A stretch of 64,000 bases of DNA from Croceifilum oryzae (GTDB taxonomy: Bacteria > Bacillota > Bacilli > Thermoactinomycetales > Thermoactinomycetaceae), in NCBI RefSeq assembly GCF_030814315.1, contig NZ_JAUSUV010000005.1, positions 205,147 through 269,146 of the forward strand, read 5' to 3'. Of this stretch, positions 9,745-18,358 are shown piece by piece. The notes below the pieces were generated by a model, which made no database searches, was not told the DNA's origin, and saw only the letters and a program-made list of their open reading frames with translations. The position numbers and the translations under genes were made by a program. The first letter of the stretch is position 1. Every line of letters starts with the position of its first letter.

Positions 9745-10554
9745 TTGCTTGCTGAACGTTGGTTATATGACTTTCTAATCTATTCCTATATGCTCAGTTT
9801 ACTATTTGGATTTGCTGGTTTAATTAAGCCAAATCCAAGGGCAACGATCGCTTCATCTGCGCTTTTATTTATGGTTTGGGGAATTGAGCTGTCTTTGATC
9901 GGGATGGAAATATGGCGAACGTGGCCACAGATTTCGGAGATTGATCCGATCCTCCTTTATACATGGGCTCTTATTTCGTTTGCATTATATTATCAACATA
10001 TCGTAAAGCTCGATATATTTTTCATGACGATTAGCTCTGTTGGTCTGATTGTGTTAGCGGTGCAGTTGTTTTTTGTACGAGGTGTGCCATTTCAAAAAGA
10101 AGTGATTATGGTTTCAGAGCTGATTTTTGTCCACATTTCTCTCGCTATCATCGGCTATGTTGCCTTTTCGTTATCAAGCATTAGTGCTTTTTTATACTAT
10201 ATAGCAAGTTTTTTATTGAAAAAGAAACAATGGAATCGTTTCCTTACGCAACTCCCGAGTCTAGGCAGCTTACAGCGTTTTTCAACAGGTTCTCTCATTG
10301 TAGGGCTTCCCTGTCTGGCTGTTTCGCTTCTACTCGGTGGGATTTGGGCGATTCAGGTCGTCCAGCCATCTGTCTGGATAGATCCGAAAATGATCGCTTC
10401 CCTTCTCACATTGATAGTGTACAGCCTGATTTTATGGCAGTGGCGTCGGGTGGGGTGGCAGGGAAAGCGATTAGCTTGGTGGAATTTAGTTGCCATACTG
10501 GTTATGATCGGGAACGTACTACTCTCTAGATGGAGCTTTCACCATTGGGTCTAG
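9745..10554 (+). CDS. hemX: HemX, cytochrome c assembly (CcsA)-family membrane protein
   Basis: An integral membrane protein of 269 residues with about eight hydrophobic segments and the tryptophan-containing run LLLGGIWAIQVVQPSVWID typical of CcmC/CcsA-family proteins. In Bacillus HemX lowers the level of HemA and is encoded between hemA and hemC, the same position as here. The start is TTG at 9745 behind AAAGGGGATGAGGGG; no ATG gives a similar N-terminus. It lies 23 bases after hemA and 28 before hemC, so it belongs to the same transcript. Confidence 0.9.
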   Translation: MLAERWLYDFLIYSYMLSLLFGFAGLIKPNPRATIASSALLFMVWGIELSLIGMEIWRTWPQISEIDPILLYTWALISFALYYQHIVKLDIFFMTISSVGLIVLAVQLFFVRGVPFQKEVIMVSELIFVHISLAIIGYVAFSLSSISAFLYYIASFLLKKKQWNRFLTQLPSLGSLQRFSTGSLIVGLPCLAVSLLLGGIWAIQVVQPSVWIDPKMIASLLTLIVYSLILWQWRRVGWQGKRLAWWNLVAILVMIGNVLLSRWSFHHWV

Positions 10555-10582
10555 AGGGTTTGGAACAGGAGGCTTACGCGCT

Positions 10583-11497
10583 ATGAGAACCATCGTAGTC
10601 GGCACACGAAAAAGTAAACTTGCGATGACCCAGACCAATTGGGTGATAGATCGTTTAAAAGAGATGGAACCGAACCTTACAGTTGAATTAGAAAAAATCG
10701 TAACCAAAGGGGATAAAATCCTCGACGTGACCTTATCCAAAGTAGGCGGGAAGGGTCTATTTGTCAAAGAGATCGAAAGTGCCCTTTTAAACGGAGAAAT
10801 TGACTTAGCGGTTCATAGTATGAAAGATCTACCTGCTGAAATGCCGGAAGGACTGACGATTGGTGCAGTTCCAGTTCGGGAAGATGTGAGGGATTGCTTC
10901 TTATCGCGAGACGGGTCCACACTCGAGGAATTGCCTTCCGGTGCTATCGTTGGGACGAGCAGTTTGCGTAGACAAGCACAGGTTTTAGCGATTCGTCCTG
11001 ATTTACGAGTGGAGTCGATTCGCGGCAATATTGATACTCGTGTACAGAAGATGAACGATGGCCAATTTGATGCCATCATCCTAGCGACGGCTGGTTTGAA
11101 TCGGATTTCTTGGCAAGAGGATATCGCAGAATTGATTTCCGTTAAGACGATGTTACCAGCAGTTGGGCAAGGTGCGCTTGCGATTCAATGTCGAGAAGAT
11201 GACCGTGAAATTCGTGCTTTATTAGCGAAAATCAATCATGAAGAGACAGCTAGGGCAGTACGTGCAGAGCGGGCATTTCTTCAAGCTTTCAATGGCGGTT
11301 GCCATCTACCTATAGCGGCATATGCTCAGATTTGCGAAGGACAAGTACACCTAAAAGGATTAGTAGGCGATCCGACCGGTAAGAAAATGATTGCCGATAC
11401 CATTATTGGTAAAAACGAAATGAAGATGGGCCGAGAGCTTGCGAATCGATTAATTGAATTAGGGGCAGATGAGCTATTGGCTTCCGTTTCGGTGTGA
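10583..11497 (+). CDS. hemC: Hydroxymethylbilane synthase (porphobilinogen deaminase)
   Basis: HemC joins four porphobilinogen units into linear hydroxymethylbilane in the cytosol. The 304-residue protein starts with the family text VVGTRKSKLAMTQT, has the substrate-binding segment AVHSMKDLP and Cys240 in NGGCHLP, the attachment point of the dipyrromethane cofactor. It has a strong ACAGGAGG ribosome site. It sits between hemX and hemD with short gaps, inside the heme operon. Confidence 0.97.
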   Translation: MRTIVVGTRKSKLAMTQTNWVIDRLKEMEPNLTVELEKIVTKGDKILDVTLSKVGGKGLFVKEIESALLNGEIDLAVHSMKDLPAEMPEGLTIGAVPVREDVRDCFLSRDGSTLEELPSGAIVGTSSLRRQAQVLAIRPDLRVESIRGNIDTRVQKMNDGQFDAIILATAGLNRISWQEDIAELISVKTMLPAVGQGALAIQCREDDREIRALLAKINHEETARAVRAERAFLQAFNGGCHLPIAAYAQICEGQVHLKGLVGDPTGKKMIADTIIGKNEMKMGRELANRLIELGADELLASVSV

Positions 11498-11512
11498 GAG
11501 GGGTAGTTCTAG

Positions 11513-12331
11513 ATGAATGATTCGATTCAAGAACATCTACCTATGTTGGAGCAGAAACCACTCTCCGGACGACGAGTCTTAGTGACACGTGCTCGTAGTC
11601 AGAGCAGTGGGCTGGTGAAAAAAATAGCAGACTTAGGCGGCGAACCTATCGAGATGCCGATGATTCGTATGGTGATGCCTTCTGATTTAAGTCAGATTGA
11701 TGCTGCTTTGCAGGAAGTCGCTGATTTTGATTGGATCGTGCTAACCAGTGTGAATGGAGCCGAGTTTTTCTTCCAAAGACTTCGTGAGTTGCAACTGGAT
11801 ATTCGTGAGATCGGCAGGTGTAGAATTGCCGCAGTTGGACCTAAAACCGTTCAAGTCATTGAAGCTAAGGGGGTACAAGTAGATTTAGTTCCCCTTACGT
11901 TTCGAGCAGAAGATTTGATTGAGCAACTGTTACGAATGGTAAAGCCTGGTCAAAAGGTGTTATTACCACGTGGCAACCTTGCCCGGGAAATACTACCGAT
12001 TGCGCTTAGACAAGTAGGATGTACGGTCGTGGAAGTCGATTTGTATGAGACTCAGTTAGATACTGGGGATGCTGAAGGAGTTGCCCGTTATCTTGAACAA
12101 GGGCTACTTGATATCATCACATTTACTAGCTCTTCCACCGTACAAAACTTCGTCAAAGTCATGCAGTCCATACGTCCAGATGTACAAGCCTTACTATCCA
12201 CTACTCAGCTCGCCTGCATCGGTCCTGTTACAGCCGACGCAGCCAGGAAGCTAGGGTTAAACGTTGCTGCCATCGCTGAGCCATATACGATAGAGGGACT
12301 GGTACAGGCAGTATTAAAAATAGCAAAGTAA
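11513..12331 (+). CDS. hemD: Uroporphyrinogen-III synthase
   Basis: HemD closes hydroxymethylbilane with inversion of ring D to give uroporphyrinogen III. Sequence conservation in this family is low, but the 272-residue protein has recognisable marks: GRRVLVTRAR near the N-terminus, DWIVLTSVNGAEFF, AVGPKTVQ, the second-domain TFTSSSTVQNF and the closing IGPVTADAARKLG. It starts 15 bases after hemC. In Bacillus hemB follows at once; here 326 bases with a structured repeat intervene. Confidence 0.93.
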   Translation: MNDSIQEHLPMLEQKPLSGRRVLVTRARSQSSGLVKKIADLGGEPIEMPMIRMVMPSDLSQIDAALQEVADFDWIVLTSVNGAEFFFQRLRELQLDIREIGRCRIAAVGPKTVQVIEAKGVQVDLVPLTFRAEDLIEQLLRMVKPGQKVLLPRGNLAREILPIALRQVGCTVVEVDLYETQLDTGDAEGVARYLEQGLLDIITFTSSSTVQNFVKVMQSIRPDVQALLSTTQLACIGPVTADAARKLGLNVAAIAEPYTIEGLVQAVLKIAK

Positions 12332-12419
12332 TCTAGCAATAAGCTGATGACTTTTGTTTATTAGCGCTATTAAATCCAGTTATATCGATTATTTATCTCA
12401 TTCATCTATTCGTGATCGA

Positions 12420-12567
12420 GGGCAGGAGAATCTGTTCGATCACGGCTCAATACCAATCCTGGGAAGATGTAGGGAAGTCCGCTTCGCCATCCTTCGCTCG
12501 GGCAGGTGCAAAACTCGCACAGATCCTCGCAGGCTCATTATTTGAGCTGTGGATCGATACATGCCCC
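12420..12567. repeat. Dispersed palindromic repeat, copy B (rearranged, both ends of the 5' type)
   Basis: A shorter member (about 148 bp) of the repeat family. The right end, read on the minus strand, is GGGGCATGTATCGATCCAC followed by the AGCTCAAATA and GAGCCTGCGAGGAT text found at the left end of copies A and D. The left end read on the plus strand (GATCACGGCTCAA, then GAAGATG and AAGTCCGCTTCG) is also the left-end type. So two left halves face each other and pair through GGCTCAA and TTGAGC. The normal right-end text (CACTGCGATGTTAG) is missing. It occupies the hemD-hemB gap. Confidence 0.7.
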
Positions 12568-12657
12568 GGGACTGCGCCACTCAACAAGCCTAGGTTTTGA
12601 TCTTTTTAAATCATAGAGTTTAACATTTAGAATAAAAAGCCACAGGAGGATCCACAC

Positions 12658-13644
12658 ATGAACACCTTTTCACGCCATCGCCGTCTTCGTGCTAACCAAC
12701 AAATTCGCCGCATGATCCGCGAAAATCATGTACATACAAGCGACCTAATTTACCCTATCTTCATCGTAGAAGGCGAAAACATCAAACAAGAAATCCCTTC
12801 CATGCCCGGAGTATTTCACTTTTCGCTCGATCAATTGAAAAATGAATTAAATGAAATCGTCGAATTGGGTTTACCTTCTGTGATTGTCTTTGGAGTGCCT
12901 AGCACCAAAGATTCCTGCGGAAGTGAGGCATATCATGAACATGGAATCGTACAAAAAGCGATCCGCTTCATTAAGCAAGAAGCTCCAGAATTGTATGTAA
13001 TTGCCGATACATGTTTATGCCAATATACAGACCATGGTCATTGTGGACCGGTTGAAGATGGCGAAATCTTGAATGATAAAGCATTGGAACTATTAGTACA
13101 AACAGCCGTTTCTCAAGCAGAGGCAGGAGCTGATATGATTGCACCGTCTAACATGATGGATGGATTTGTAGCGGCTATTCGTCAAGGATTAGATGAAACA
13201 GGCTTTCCGCATATTCCGATTCTGTCCTATGCGGTAAAATATGCTTCTAGTTTCTACGGTCCGTTCCGAGATGCGGCCCATTCGACTCCTTCTTTCGGAG
13301 ATCGTCGTACCTATCAGATGGATCCAGCCAATACGCGAGAAGCGATGCGAGAAGCAACTTCTGATGTGATGGAAGGCGCGGATCTATTAATGGTGAAACC
13401 AGGACTTGCCTACTTAGATGTGATCTATCGGGTAAAGGAAAATTTTGATTTACCTGTAGTAGCTTACAATGTAAGTGGGGAATACTCCATGATCAAAGCA
13501 GCCTCACTAAATGGCTGGATTGACGAGCAAAAAGTGGTCATGGAAATGTTAGTCGGCTTTAAACGTGCTGGGGCTGAGCTGATCCTAACATACCATGCTA
13601 AGGATGTAGCGCGTTGGATAAAAGAAGGAAGCTATACAGTGTAG
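12658..13644 (+). CDS. hemB: Delta-aminolevulinic acid dehydratase (porphobilinogen synthase)
   Basis: HemB condenses two 5-aminolevulinate molecules into porphobilinogen. The 328-residue protein has the metal-site text [14 protein letters not shown] with the three cysteines of zinc-type enzymes, [13 protein letters not shown] with one active-site Lys, and the Schiff-base Lys247 in [11 protein letters not shown]. The ATG follows a clear AGGAGG site. Unlike Bacillus it is separated from hemD by repeat B and followed by its own terminator, so it may need its own promoter; none was firmly identified. Confidence 0.97.
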   Translation: MNTFSRHRRLRANQQIRRMIRENHVHTSDLIYPIFIVEGENIKQEIPSMPGVFHFSLDQLKNELNEIVELGLPSVIVFGVPSTKDSCGSEAYHEHGIVQKAIRFIKQEAPELYVIADTCLCQYTDHGHCGPVEDGEILNDKALELLVQTAVSQAEAGADMIAPSNMMDGFVAAIRQGLDETGFPHIPILSYAVKYASSFYGPFRDAAHSTPSFGDRRTYQMDPANTREAMREATSDVMEGADLLMVKPGLAYLDVIYRVKENFDLPVVAYNVSGEYSMIKAASLNGWIDEQKVVMEMLVGFKRAGAELILTYHAKDVARWIKEGSYTV

Positions 13645-13660
13645 GTATTCTCTTAACGAG

Positions 13661-13694
13661 ACGAAGCCCCAGGCATTTGACCTAGGGGCTTCGT
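13661..13694. terminator. Convergent terminator after hemB
   Basis: ACGAAGCCCC pairs with GGGGCTTCGT, extended inside by AGG with CCT, then a T-rich tail. It lies between hemB and the minus-strand coiled-coil gene and can serve both. Confidence 0.8.
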
Positions 13695-13695
13695 T

Positions 13696-14064
13696 TTATG
13701 AGAAAAATCTTTTTTTCATGTGCAGGATATCAGTATCATGGGCAAATATTTTCTGGGCGAGAATTTGTTGGCTTACTTCAAAGCGCTCTAGTCGTACTTG
13801 ATGCTCGCTGAACTCTCCCTTAAGGATTTTTACGCTTTCTTCTACGTCAGTGAGGCGCTCCTCTACGTCAGTAAGGCGAATTTCCACGTTCGTCAGGCGC
13901 TCTTCCACATTCGTTAAGCGCTCCTCCACATTCGTTAAGCGCATCTCAAGTCCGTCAATCTTGCCTTCTATCCTAGCCATGCGAAGCTCCAAACTATCGA
14001 ACTTTGCATGGTGAATCTGCACAGCTTCTAAGATTTTATTTAATATGGATTTGTACTCATCCAT
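13696..14064 (-). CDS. Heptad-repeat coiled-coil protein, function unknown
   Basis: A 122-residue protein not recognised as a known family. Most of it (about 18-115) is predicted long coiled coil. Residues 42-76 are five near-identical heptads (RLTNVEE or RLTDVEE) with Leu and Val at a and d positions, so it should form a homo-oligomeric rod. There is no signal peptide or membrane segment. The frame opens at 14100, but the ATG at 14064 is preferred because AAGGAG sits 9 bases before it. It stands alone between hemB and hemL on the opposite strand, breaking the heme cluster. Confidence 0.7.
   Translation of the reverse strand: MDEYKSILNKILEAVQIHHAKFDSLELRMARIEGKIDGLEMRLTNVEERLTNVEERLTNVEIRLTDVEERLTDVEESVKILKGEFSEHQVRLERFEVSQQILAQKIFAHDTDILHMKKRFFS
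13837..13941 (-). repeat. Five tandem 21-bp units inside the coiled-coil gene
   Basis: Each unit encodes one heptad (RLT, then N or D, then VE and E or I). The units differ mainly at single bases (for example TTCGTTAAGCG, TTCGTCAGGCG, GTCAGTAAGGCG), so the array looks recently expanded and is likely to vary in copy number between strains. Confidence 0.8.
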
Positions 14065-14210
14065 CGTTGTGGACTCCTTCCAATCTGCTGTAGAGTACAA
14101 AATTCGACCTAAAAATGAAATAACCTCTTATTTAATCCCAAATTATTACAAAAAACGTGCGTGAAATGACGAAATCATAGTGAATAGGTGTGTTTTTATC
14201 CTATTTGCGT

Positions 14211-14216
14211 TACAAT
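14211..14216 (+). promoter_or_regulatory. Possible -10 box for hemL
   Basis: TACAAT at 14211-14216 precedes the AGAGAGGGAG ribosome site of hemL by about 32 bases. No good -35 box is visible. A start near 14223 would leave the in-frame ATG at 14227 almost leaderless, which argues against that ATG. Confidence 0.3.
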
Positions 14217-14256
14217 ACTAAGAAGTATGGTTCTACATAAGACAACAAGAGAGGGA

Positions 14257-15552
14257 GTGAAGAAGATCAAGAAGAAATTTGAACGCTCCATCCGTCACTT
14301 TCAAGAAGCAGTTAAGATCATCCCAGGTGGTGTAAATAGCCCTGTTCGTGCCTTTAAATCAGTGAAGATGAATCCTGTATACATTGGACAAGGAAAAGGG
14401 TCAAGGGTGACTGATGTAGACGGAAACGAATACATCGATTACATCTGCTCTTGGGGTCCACTCATCTTAGGACATGCGAATCCCACGGTTGTACAAGCTA
14501 TTAAGGATACAGCAGAAAAAGGGACTAGTTTTGGTGCTCCAACGGAACTGGAGACTCAGATGGCTCAGATGGTCGTCGAACGGATGCCTTCGGTAGAAGT
14601 GGTTCGCATGGTGAATTCGGGTACAGAAGCAACCATGAGTGCTTTGCGTCTTGCTCGTGCTTACACGAAACGTAGCAAGATCTTGAAGTTTGAAGGTAGT
14701 TATCATGGACACTCAGATAGTTTGCTGATTAAAGCAGGATCGGGTGTCGCCACACTAGGTCTTCCAGATAGCCCGGGCGTGTTGGAACAAACGGCTGAAC
14801 ACACTCTTACGGTGCCTTATAATGACTTAGAGAGCGTAGCATTGGCTTGTGAAAAATTTGGCGATGATATTGCCGCCATTATTTTAGAGCCGATTGCAGG
14901 GAATATGGGTGTAGTGCCACCTGCTCCAGGGTTTTTAGAGGGGTTACGTTCCTTGAGTGATCAATACGGCATCGTACTGATTTTTGATGAAGTGATGACA
15001 GGGTTCCGTGTAGGATACCACTCTGCACAAGGACTCTACCATATTACTCCTGATCTAACCACGATGGGGAAAGTGATCGGCGGTGGTTTGCCAGTTGGTG
15101 CATACGGTGGGAAGCGCGAGATCATGGAGATGGTAGCCCCAGTAGGTCCTGTCTATCAAGCAGGAACTCTGTCTGGGAATCCTCTAGCGATGGCAGCAGG
15201 GATTGCCACGCTTGAGCAGATGACGCCAGAAGCATACGATGAGCTAGATAAAAAAGGAGCTCGTCTAGCGGAAGGAATCCGTAAAAATGCAGAAGAGATC
15301 GGTATCCCGTACCATATCAACCGTGTGGGTTCCATGGTGGGTCTGTTCTTTACAGGCGAAAAAGTAACCTCGTATGATCAAGCGAAAACAGCAGATACAG
15401 AGCGATTTGCGAAGTACTTCCGCTTGATGTTAGAGGAAGGCGTATTTTTACCTCCTTCCCAGTTTGAAGGGATGTTTGTCTCCACAGCTCACTCGGAAGA
15501 AGAAATTGCCCGTACGATTGAGGCAAATCGAAATGCGTTAAAACAACTCTAG
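14257..15552 (+). CDS. hemL: Glutamate-1-semialdehyde 2,1-aminomutase
   Basis: HemL is the PLP enzyme that turns glutamate-1-semialdehyde into 5-aminolevulinate. The protein has the family N-terminus ([19 protein letters not shown]), the substrate Ser-Gly-Thr-Glu segment NSGTEA, and the PLP Lys272 in [17 protein letters not shown]. Its start is uncertain. GTG at 14257 gives 431 residues, the Bacillus length, but the AGAGAGGGA ribosome site ends directly before it. ATG at 14227 lacks a ribosome site; an ATC at 14266 would have ideal spacing. In Bacillus hemL follows hemB directly; here the coiled-coil gene intervenes. Confidence 0.93.
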   Translation: MKKIKKKFERSIRHFQEAVKIIPGGVNSPVRAFKSVKMNPVYIGQGKGSRVTDVDGNEYIDYICSWGPLILGHANPTVVQAIKDTAEKGTSFGAPTELETQMAQMVVERMPSVEVVRMVNSGTEATMSALRLARAYTKRSKILKFEGSYHGHSDSLLIKAGSGVATLGLPDSPGVLEQTAEHTLTVPYNDLESVALACEKFGDDIAAIILEPIAGNMGVVPPAPGFLEGLRSLSDQYGIVLIFDEVMTGFRVGYHSAQGLYHITPDLTTMGKVIGGGLPVGAYGGKREIMEMVAPVGPVYQAGTLSGNPLAMAAGIATLEQMTPEAYDELDKKGARLAEGIRKNAEEIGIPYHINRVGSMVGLFFTGEKVTSYDQAKTADTERFAKYFRLMLEEGVFLPPSQFEGMFVSTAHSEEEIARTIEANRNALKQL

Positions 15553-15573
15553 TGAAATAGAAAAGCAAGCTGT

Positions 15574-15604
15574 AATAGACTAGGAGATCCAATCCTAGTC
15601 TATT
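15574..15604 (+). terminator. Terminator after hemL
   Basis: A perfect 12-bp stem (AATAGACTAGGA, 15574-15585 with 15593-15604), 7-base loop and a short T-rich tail, 21 bases after the hemL stop. Confidence 0.8.
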
Positions 15605-15721
15605 TTCTATGAAAATAACTCCCCACCCGAAAATCGGTATATAGCAAAGAGTGTCGCATATAGATACAGTAACATTCCATTCTTGGTATGGACAGATTGT
15701 TTGGGGAGGGAATTTAGAAAA

Positions 15722-16702
15722 GTGGAAAATCAATATAACCAACTTCGTTTTGATATCTCAGAAAAAGTGAGCCTGCATCCACAACAACTCGGCATTGTTC
15801 GTGTACTTGAATTGGACTTATTTCCAGATGTACAGATATTAGATGAAGGTCACCATGTGAGGATTCAAGGCTACCTGCGCTTAAACGGAAGCTATGTAGG
15901 TGAGTCAGATGATTCGGAAGTATCCATAGCAGAGGAACCAGAGGGCATTTCGTATGTAATCCCTGTGGAAATTACGCTACCCGCAGATCGGGCTGATATT
16001 GGCAATGTATCAGCAGAAGTAGAATCATTTGATTATCAAATTATGTCTCCGTTTGAATTGCAGATTGAAGCGATTTTATTCATTGATGGAGTTTCATCCG
16101 GAAAACATTCACCGCAAACGCATCAAGAAGATGAGATGCTAGAGGAGAATCAACCGTTCTTCCAAGCACAATCCGGACAATCAGAGCGTGAAGTGTCAGA
16201 AGAAGACAATTTCTCTGAACAAGAGTTATTTACTCACTATCATCCAGACATAGAAGATCGTCAGAATCCATATGAGTTAGAAAGAGAAGCATCCAGATCG
16301 AGATATCGGAATGAAAGACGTCCGACGATGCAGCCCGAATACGAACCAGAAGAAGAGTACATCTATCCTTTTCCAGACGAAGCGAGACAGCCAGAATTAG
16401 AGCGGCGTTTTGCGGCAAACGATCTTGAAATGATGGATGGAAGAGGGGACCCAGATCTGGGACCAGATGAGTTTGAGCTAGATGAGTCTGAAAAGAATGT
16501 AAATGAATGGTCCTATTGGTTAGTAGGGAAAAAACCAGAAACCTTTACAGCGATGCGCCTCGTCATTATCCAAAAAGAAGAATCGGTTGATTCTTTGGCG
16601 GATCGATATCAAGTATCTTCTTCTCGAATCAAACACTGTAACCACTTGAACTCCGAGCAACTAGAAGAAGGGCAGATTGTTTGTATCCCAAGTACAGATT
16701 AA
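15722..16702 (+). CDS. spoVID: Stage VI sporulation protein D, coat morphogenesis
   Basis: SpoVID drives encasement of the forespore by the coat, working with SpoIVA and SafA. The 326-residue protein keeps the N-terminal beta-rich SpoVID domain (about 1-130, with LRFDISEKVSLHPQQ) and a C-terminal LysM domain (about 275-322, IIQKEESVDSLADRYQVSS). Between them is a long acidic, Glu/Asp/Pro-rich linker. The Bacillus subtilis protein is much longer (575 residues), the difference being mainly in the linker. The start is GTG at 15722 behind GGGGAGGG. Its place between hemL and ysxE agrees with Bacillus. Confidence 0.9.
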   Translation: MENQYNQLRFDISEKVSLHPQQLGIVRVLELDLFPDVQILDEGHHVRIQGYLRLNGSYVGESDDSEVSIAEEPEGISYVIPVEITLPADRADIGNVSAEVESFDYQIMSPFELQIEAILFIDGVSSGKHSPQTHQEDEMLEENQPFFQAQSGQSEREVSEEDNFSEQELFTHYHPDIEDRQNPYELEREASRSRYRNERRPTMQPEYEPEEEYIYPFPDEARQPELERRFAANDLEMMDGRGDPDLGPDEFELDESEKNVNEWSYWLVGKKPETFTAMRLVIIQKEESVDSLADRYQVSSSRIKHCNHLNSEQLEEGQIVCIPSTD

Positions 16703-16742
16703 GGAAATCTGATTGTAACCTCCTAAGAAGGAGAGGGAAGAT

Positions 16743-17966
16743 GTGAATCAAGAAAAAAATAATCGGGACGAACGTTCCGTCATTAAACAGGTATGTAAAC
16801 AGTTTCGCTTTAAGCCCCAACATGTTCAAAAAGGGCCACGAAACGTGTGGCAGGTATTTGATGGGGAGAGATGGTTTGCTCTTAAATCGACTTCTCAATC
16901 AGCGGATACACTGGCTTTGATTCATGATATTACGGATCAGATTCATGATTCAGGTTATCCCAATCTACTTTCGTGCCAGAAGACGGAGCAGAACGAAACA
17001 TTTGTCGAGCATGAGGGGAAATGTTGGTATCTAACCCCTTGGACACAACCTCAGGAACCGCAAGAATTCGACTATAATCCGGAAGTACTTGTGCGTTCAT
17101 TGGCGATTTTCCACAAACAAGCAGAACCACTTGTAAGCGAACATGTAGATCGAACGAAGCAGGTAGAGCAAGAGCAGATTGACAGATGGAAAGGCTATCA
17201 AGCTAAATTAAGCGAATATCAGGAAATCGTGCAAAATCGAGAATATAAGTCTCCTTTTGATAAAGTATACGTAGGACAAATTGATTTGGTAGACCGATTG
17301 TTTACATTTGCGATTAAGGGATTGGAACGCTTCGTAGAGGCTGAATCGGGTGTGCCTCCTAGATATACTTTATGTCATGGGCACCTACACCCGTCCAATG
17401 TGGTTCGCGATGATGAGCAATTTTATTGGATTGACTTTGATGATGCGGAAATCGATTCTCCTGTCCGCGATCTAGCAGTATTTTTACGTCGTTTCCAACA
17501 TAGAAACATGGACCCTGAAGAAATTCAGCATTTAATAGAAGTGTATGAGTCTGAAAATCCACTCAGTCCGAAAGAAAAGAAACTACTATCCATTTTCCTC
17601 TCCTATCCGGAGAACGTATTGCGCCTCGCGCATAAGTATTATGATAAGCCGAGAATCATGAGTGAAAGTGATGCTGTGGTTCAATTAGAAAACAAAATAC
17701 AGCAGATGCATGCGCTATTTGATGTGGTGAAACGATTATGGAAGACCGAACCCCAAACAGAACGTACGAAATCAGCTAAAAAGTCAACGAAGTCAGCGGC
17801 GAAAACATCGCCAAAGGCAACAAGGGGAACAAAGCCAACGAAGGCTACAAAGCCAATAAAGGAAACAAAACCAATAAAAGAAACAAAGGCGACAATGGAA
17901 ACGAAGCCGTCTTCACAAGGTGAAACTGAGCCGGCTATAGATCCAGAAGACATTGATAGAGACTAA
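16743..17966 (+). CDS. ysxE: YsxE, spore-coat kinase-like (CotS family) protein with basic tail
   Basis: A protein of the CotS/YsxE/YutH group, aminoglycoside-phosphotransferase-like folds found in the spore coat. Visible are the phosphotransferase-type catalytic loop LCHGHLHPSNVV (His-Gly-His and Asn) and the metal-binding Asp in YWIDFDDAEIDSPVRDLA. Residues about 340-407 are a low-complexity Lys/Thr/Pro tail (repeats such as TKPIKE), which is not part of the kinase-like fold; Bacillus YsxE is shorter by about this much. Start is GTG behind GAAGGAGAGGG, 40 bases after spoVID, consistent with one late-sporulation transcript. Whether it phosphorylates anything is not known. Confidence 0.88.
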   Translation: MNQEKNNRDERSVIKQVCKQFRFKPQHVQKGPRNVWQVFDGERWFALKSTSQSADTLALIHDITDQIHDSGYPNLLSCQKTEQNETFVEHEGKCWYLTPWTQPQEPQEFDYNPEVLVRSLAIFHKQAEPLVSEHVDRTKQVEQEQIDRWKGYQAKLSEYQEIVQNREYKSPFDKVYVGQIDLVDRLFTFAIKGLERFVEAESGVPPRYTLCHGHLHPSNVVRDDEQFYWIDFDDAEIDSPVRDLAVFLRRFQHRNMDPEEIQHLIEVYESENPLSPKEKKLLSIFLSYPENVLRLAHKYYDKPRIMSESDAVVQLENKIQQMHALFDVVKRLWKTEPQTERTKSAKKSTKSAAKTSPKATRGTKPTKATKPIKETKPIKETKATMETKPSSQGETEPAIDPEDIDRD

Positions 17967-17990
17967 ACCTTGGGAATCCCCGGGGTTTTT
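17966..17990 (+). terminator. Terminator after ysxE
   Basis: AACCTTGGG pairs with CCCGGGGTT (two G-T pairs) around a 4-base loop, followed by five T. The hairpin starts at the last base of the ysxE stop codon. Confidence 0.65.
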
Positions 17991-18005
17991 CTTTTCCTTC
18001 ATTCT

Positions 18006-18098
18006 CTATTTCTCTTTTGACCTGCGATCCACTGCGCGACGAATAAATTTGGCGGGTAGAGAGAGGGAGAGAGCTAGAAAAAGTGCTTCCCACATCAT
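18006..18098 (-). CDS. Possible 30-residue membrane micropeptide
   Basis: A short open frame with a very strong ribosome site (ACAGGAGGAG). It starts ATG ATG; the second ATG (18095) has the better spacing. The product begins MMWEALFLALSLSLP, one hydrophobic segment, and ends with a basic tail (KFIRRAVDRRSKEK), so an inside-facing C-terminus is expected. It lies in the 390-base gap between ysxE and the next gene, on the opposite strand. No family was recognised. The strong ribosome site and helix-plus-charge design support it; chance cannot be excluded at this length. Confidence 0.45.
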   Translation of the reverse strand: MMWEALFLALSLSLPAKFIRRAVDRRSKEK

Positions 18099-18358
18099 GT
18101 CTCCTCCTGTTCTATATTTGTGGTGAAAAAACTTTTTGTTGTACTAATTGTGGTCTCTGCTTACAATGTTTCCTTAGGGAAACTTTGCTTGTATATCCGA
18201 TAAGATATGCAGTTTGTCATAAAATGTACTGGTTGAATACCATATGAACCAATATTGTGTAGATTTTGTGGTTTGTCTAGACATGGACAAGGAAAACGTA
18301 GAGAATAAGAAATATGTTAAAATGTACGTACCAGTTTTTTGTGGGAGGAGATTCCATT

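Noticed and set aside
12354..12600. Two short plus-strand frames in repeat B
   Set aside because: They overlap each other within the repeat and lack ribosome sites and protein-like composition.
13837..13941. CRISPR-like array
   Set aside because: The 21-bp units are directly adjacent without spacers and encode coiled-coil heptads.
17681..17953. Minus-strand frame rich in Phe, Val and Gly, looking like a membrane protein
   Set aside because: It is the complement of the Lys/Thr-rich YsxE tail, which by itself produces such hydrophobic text.
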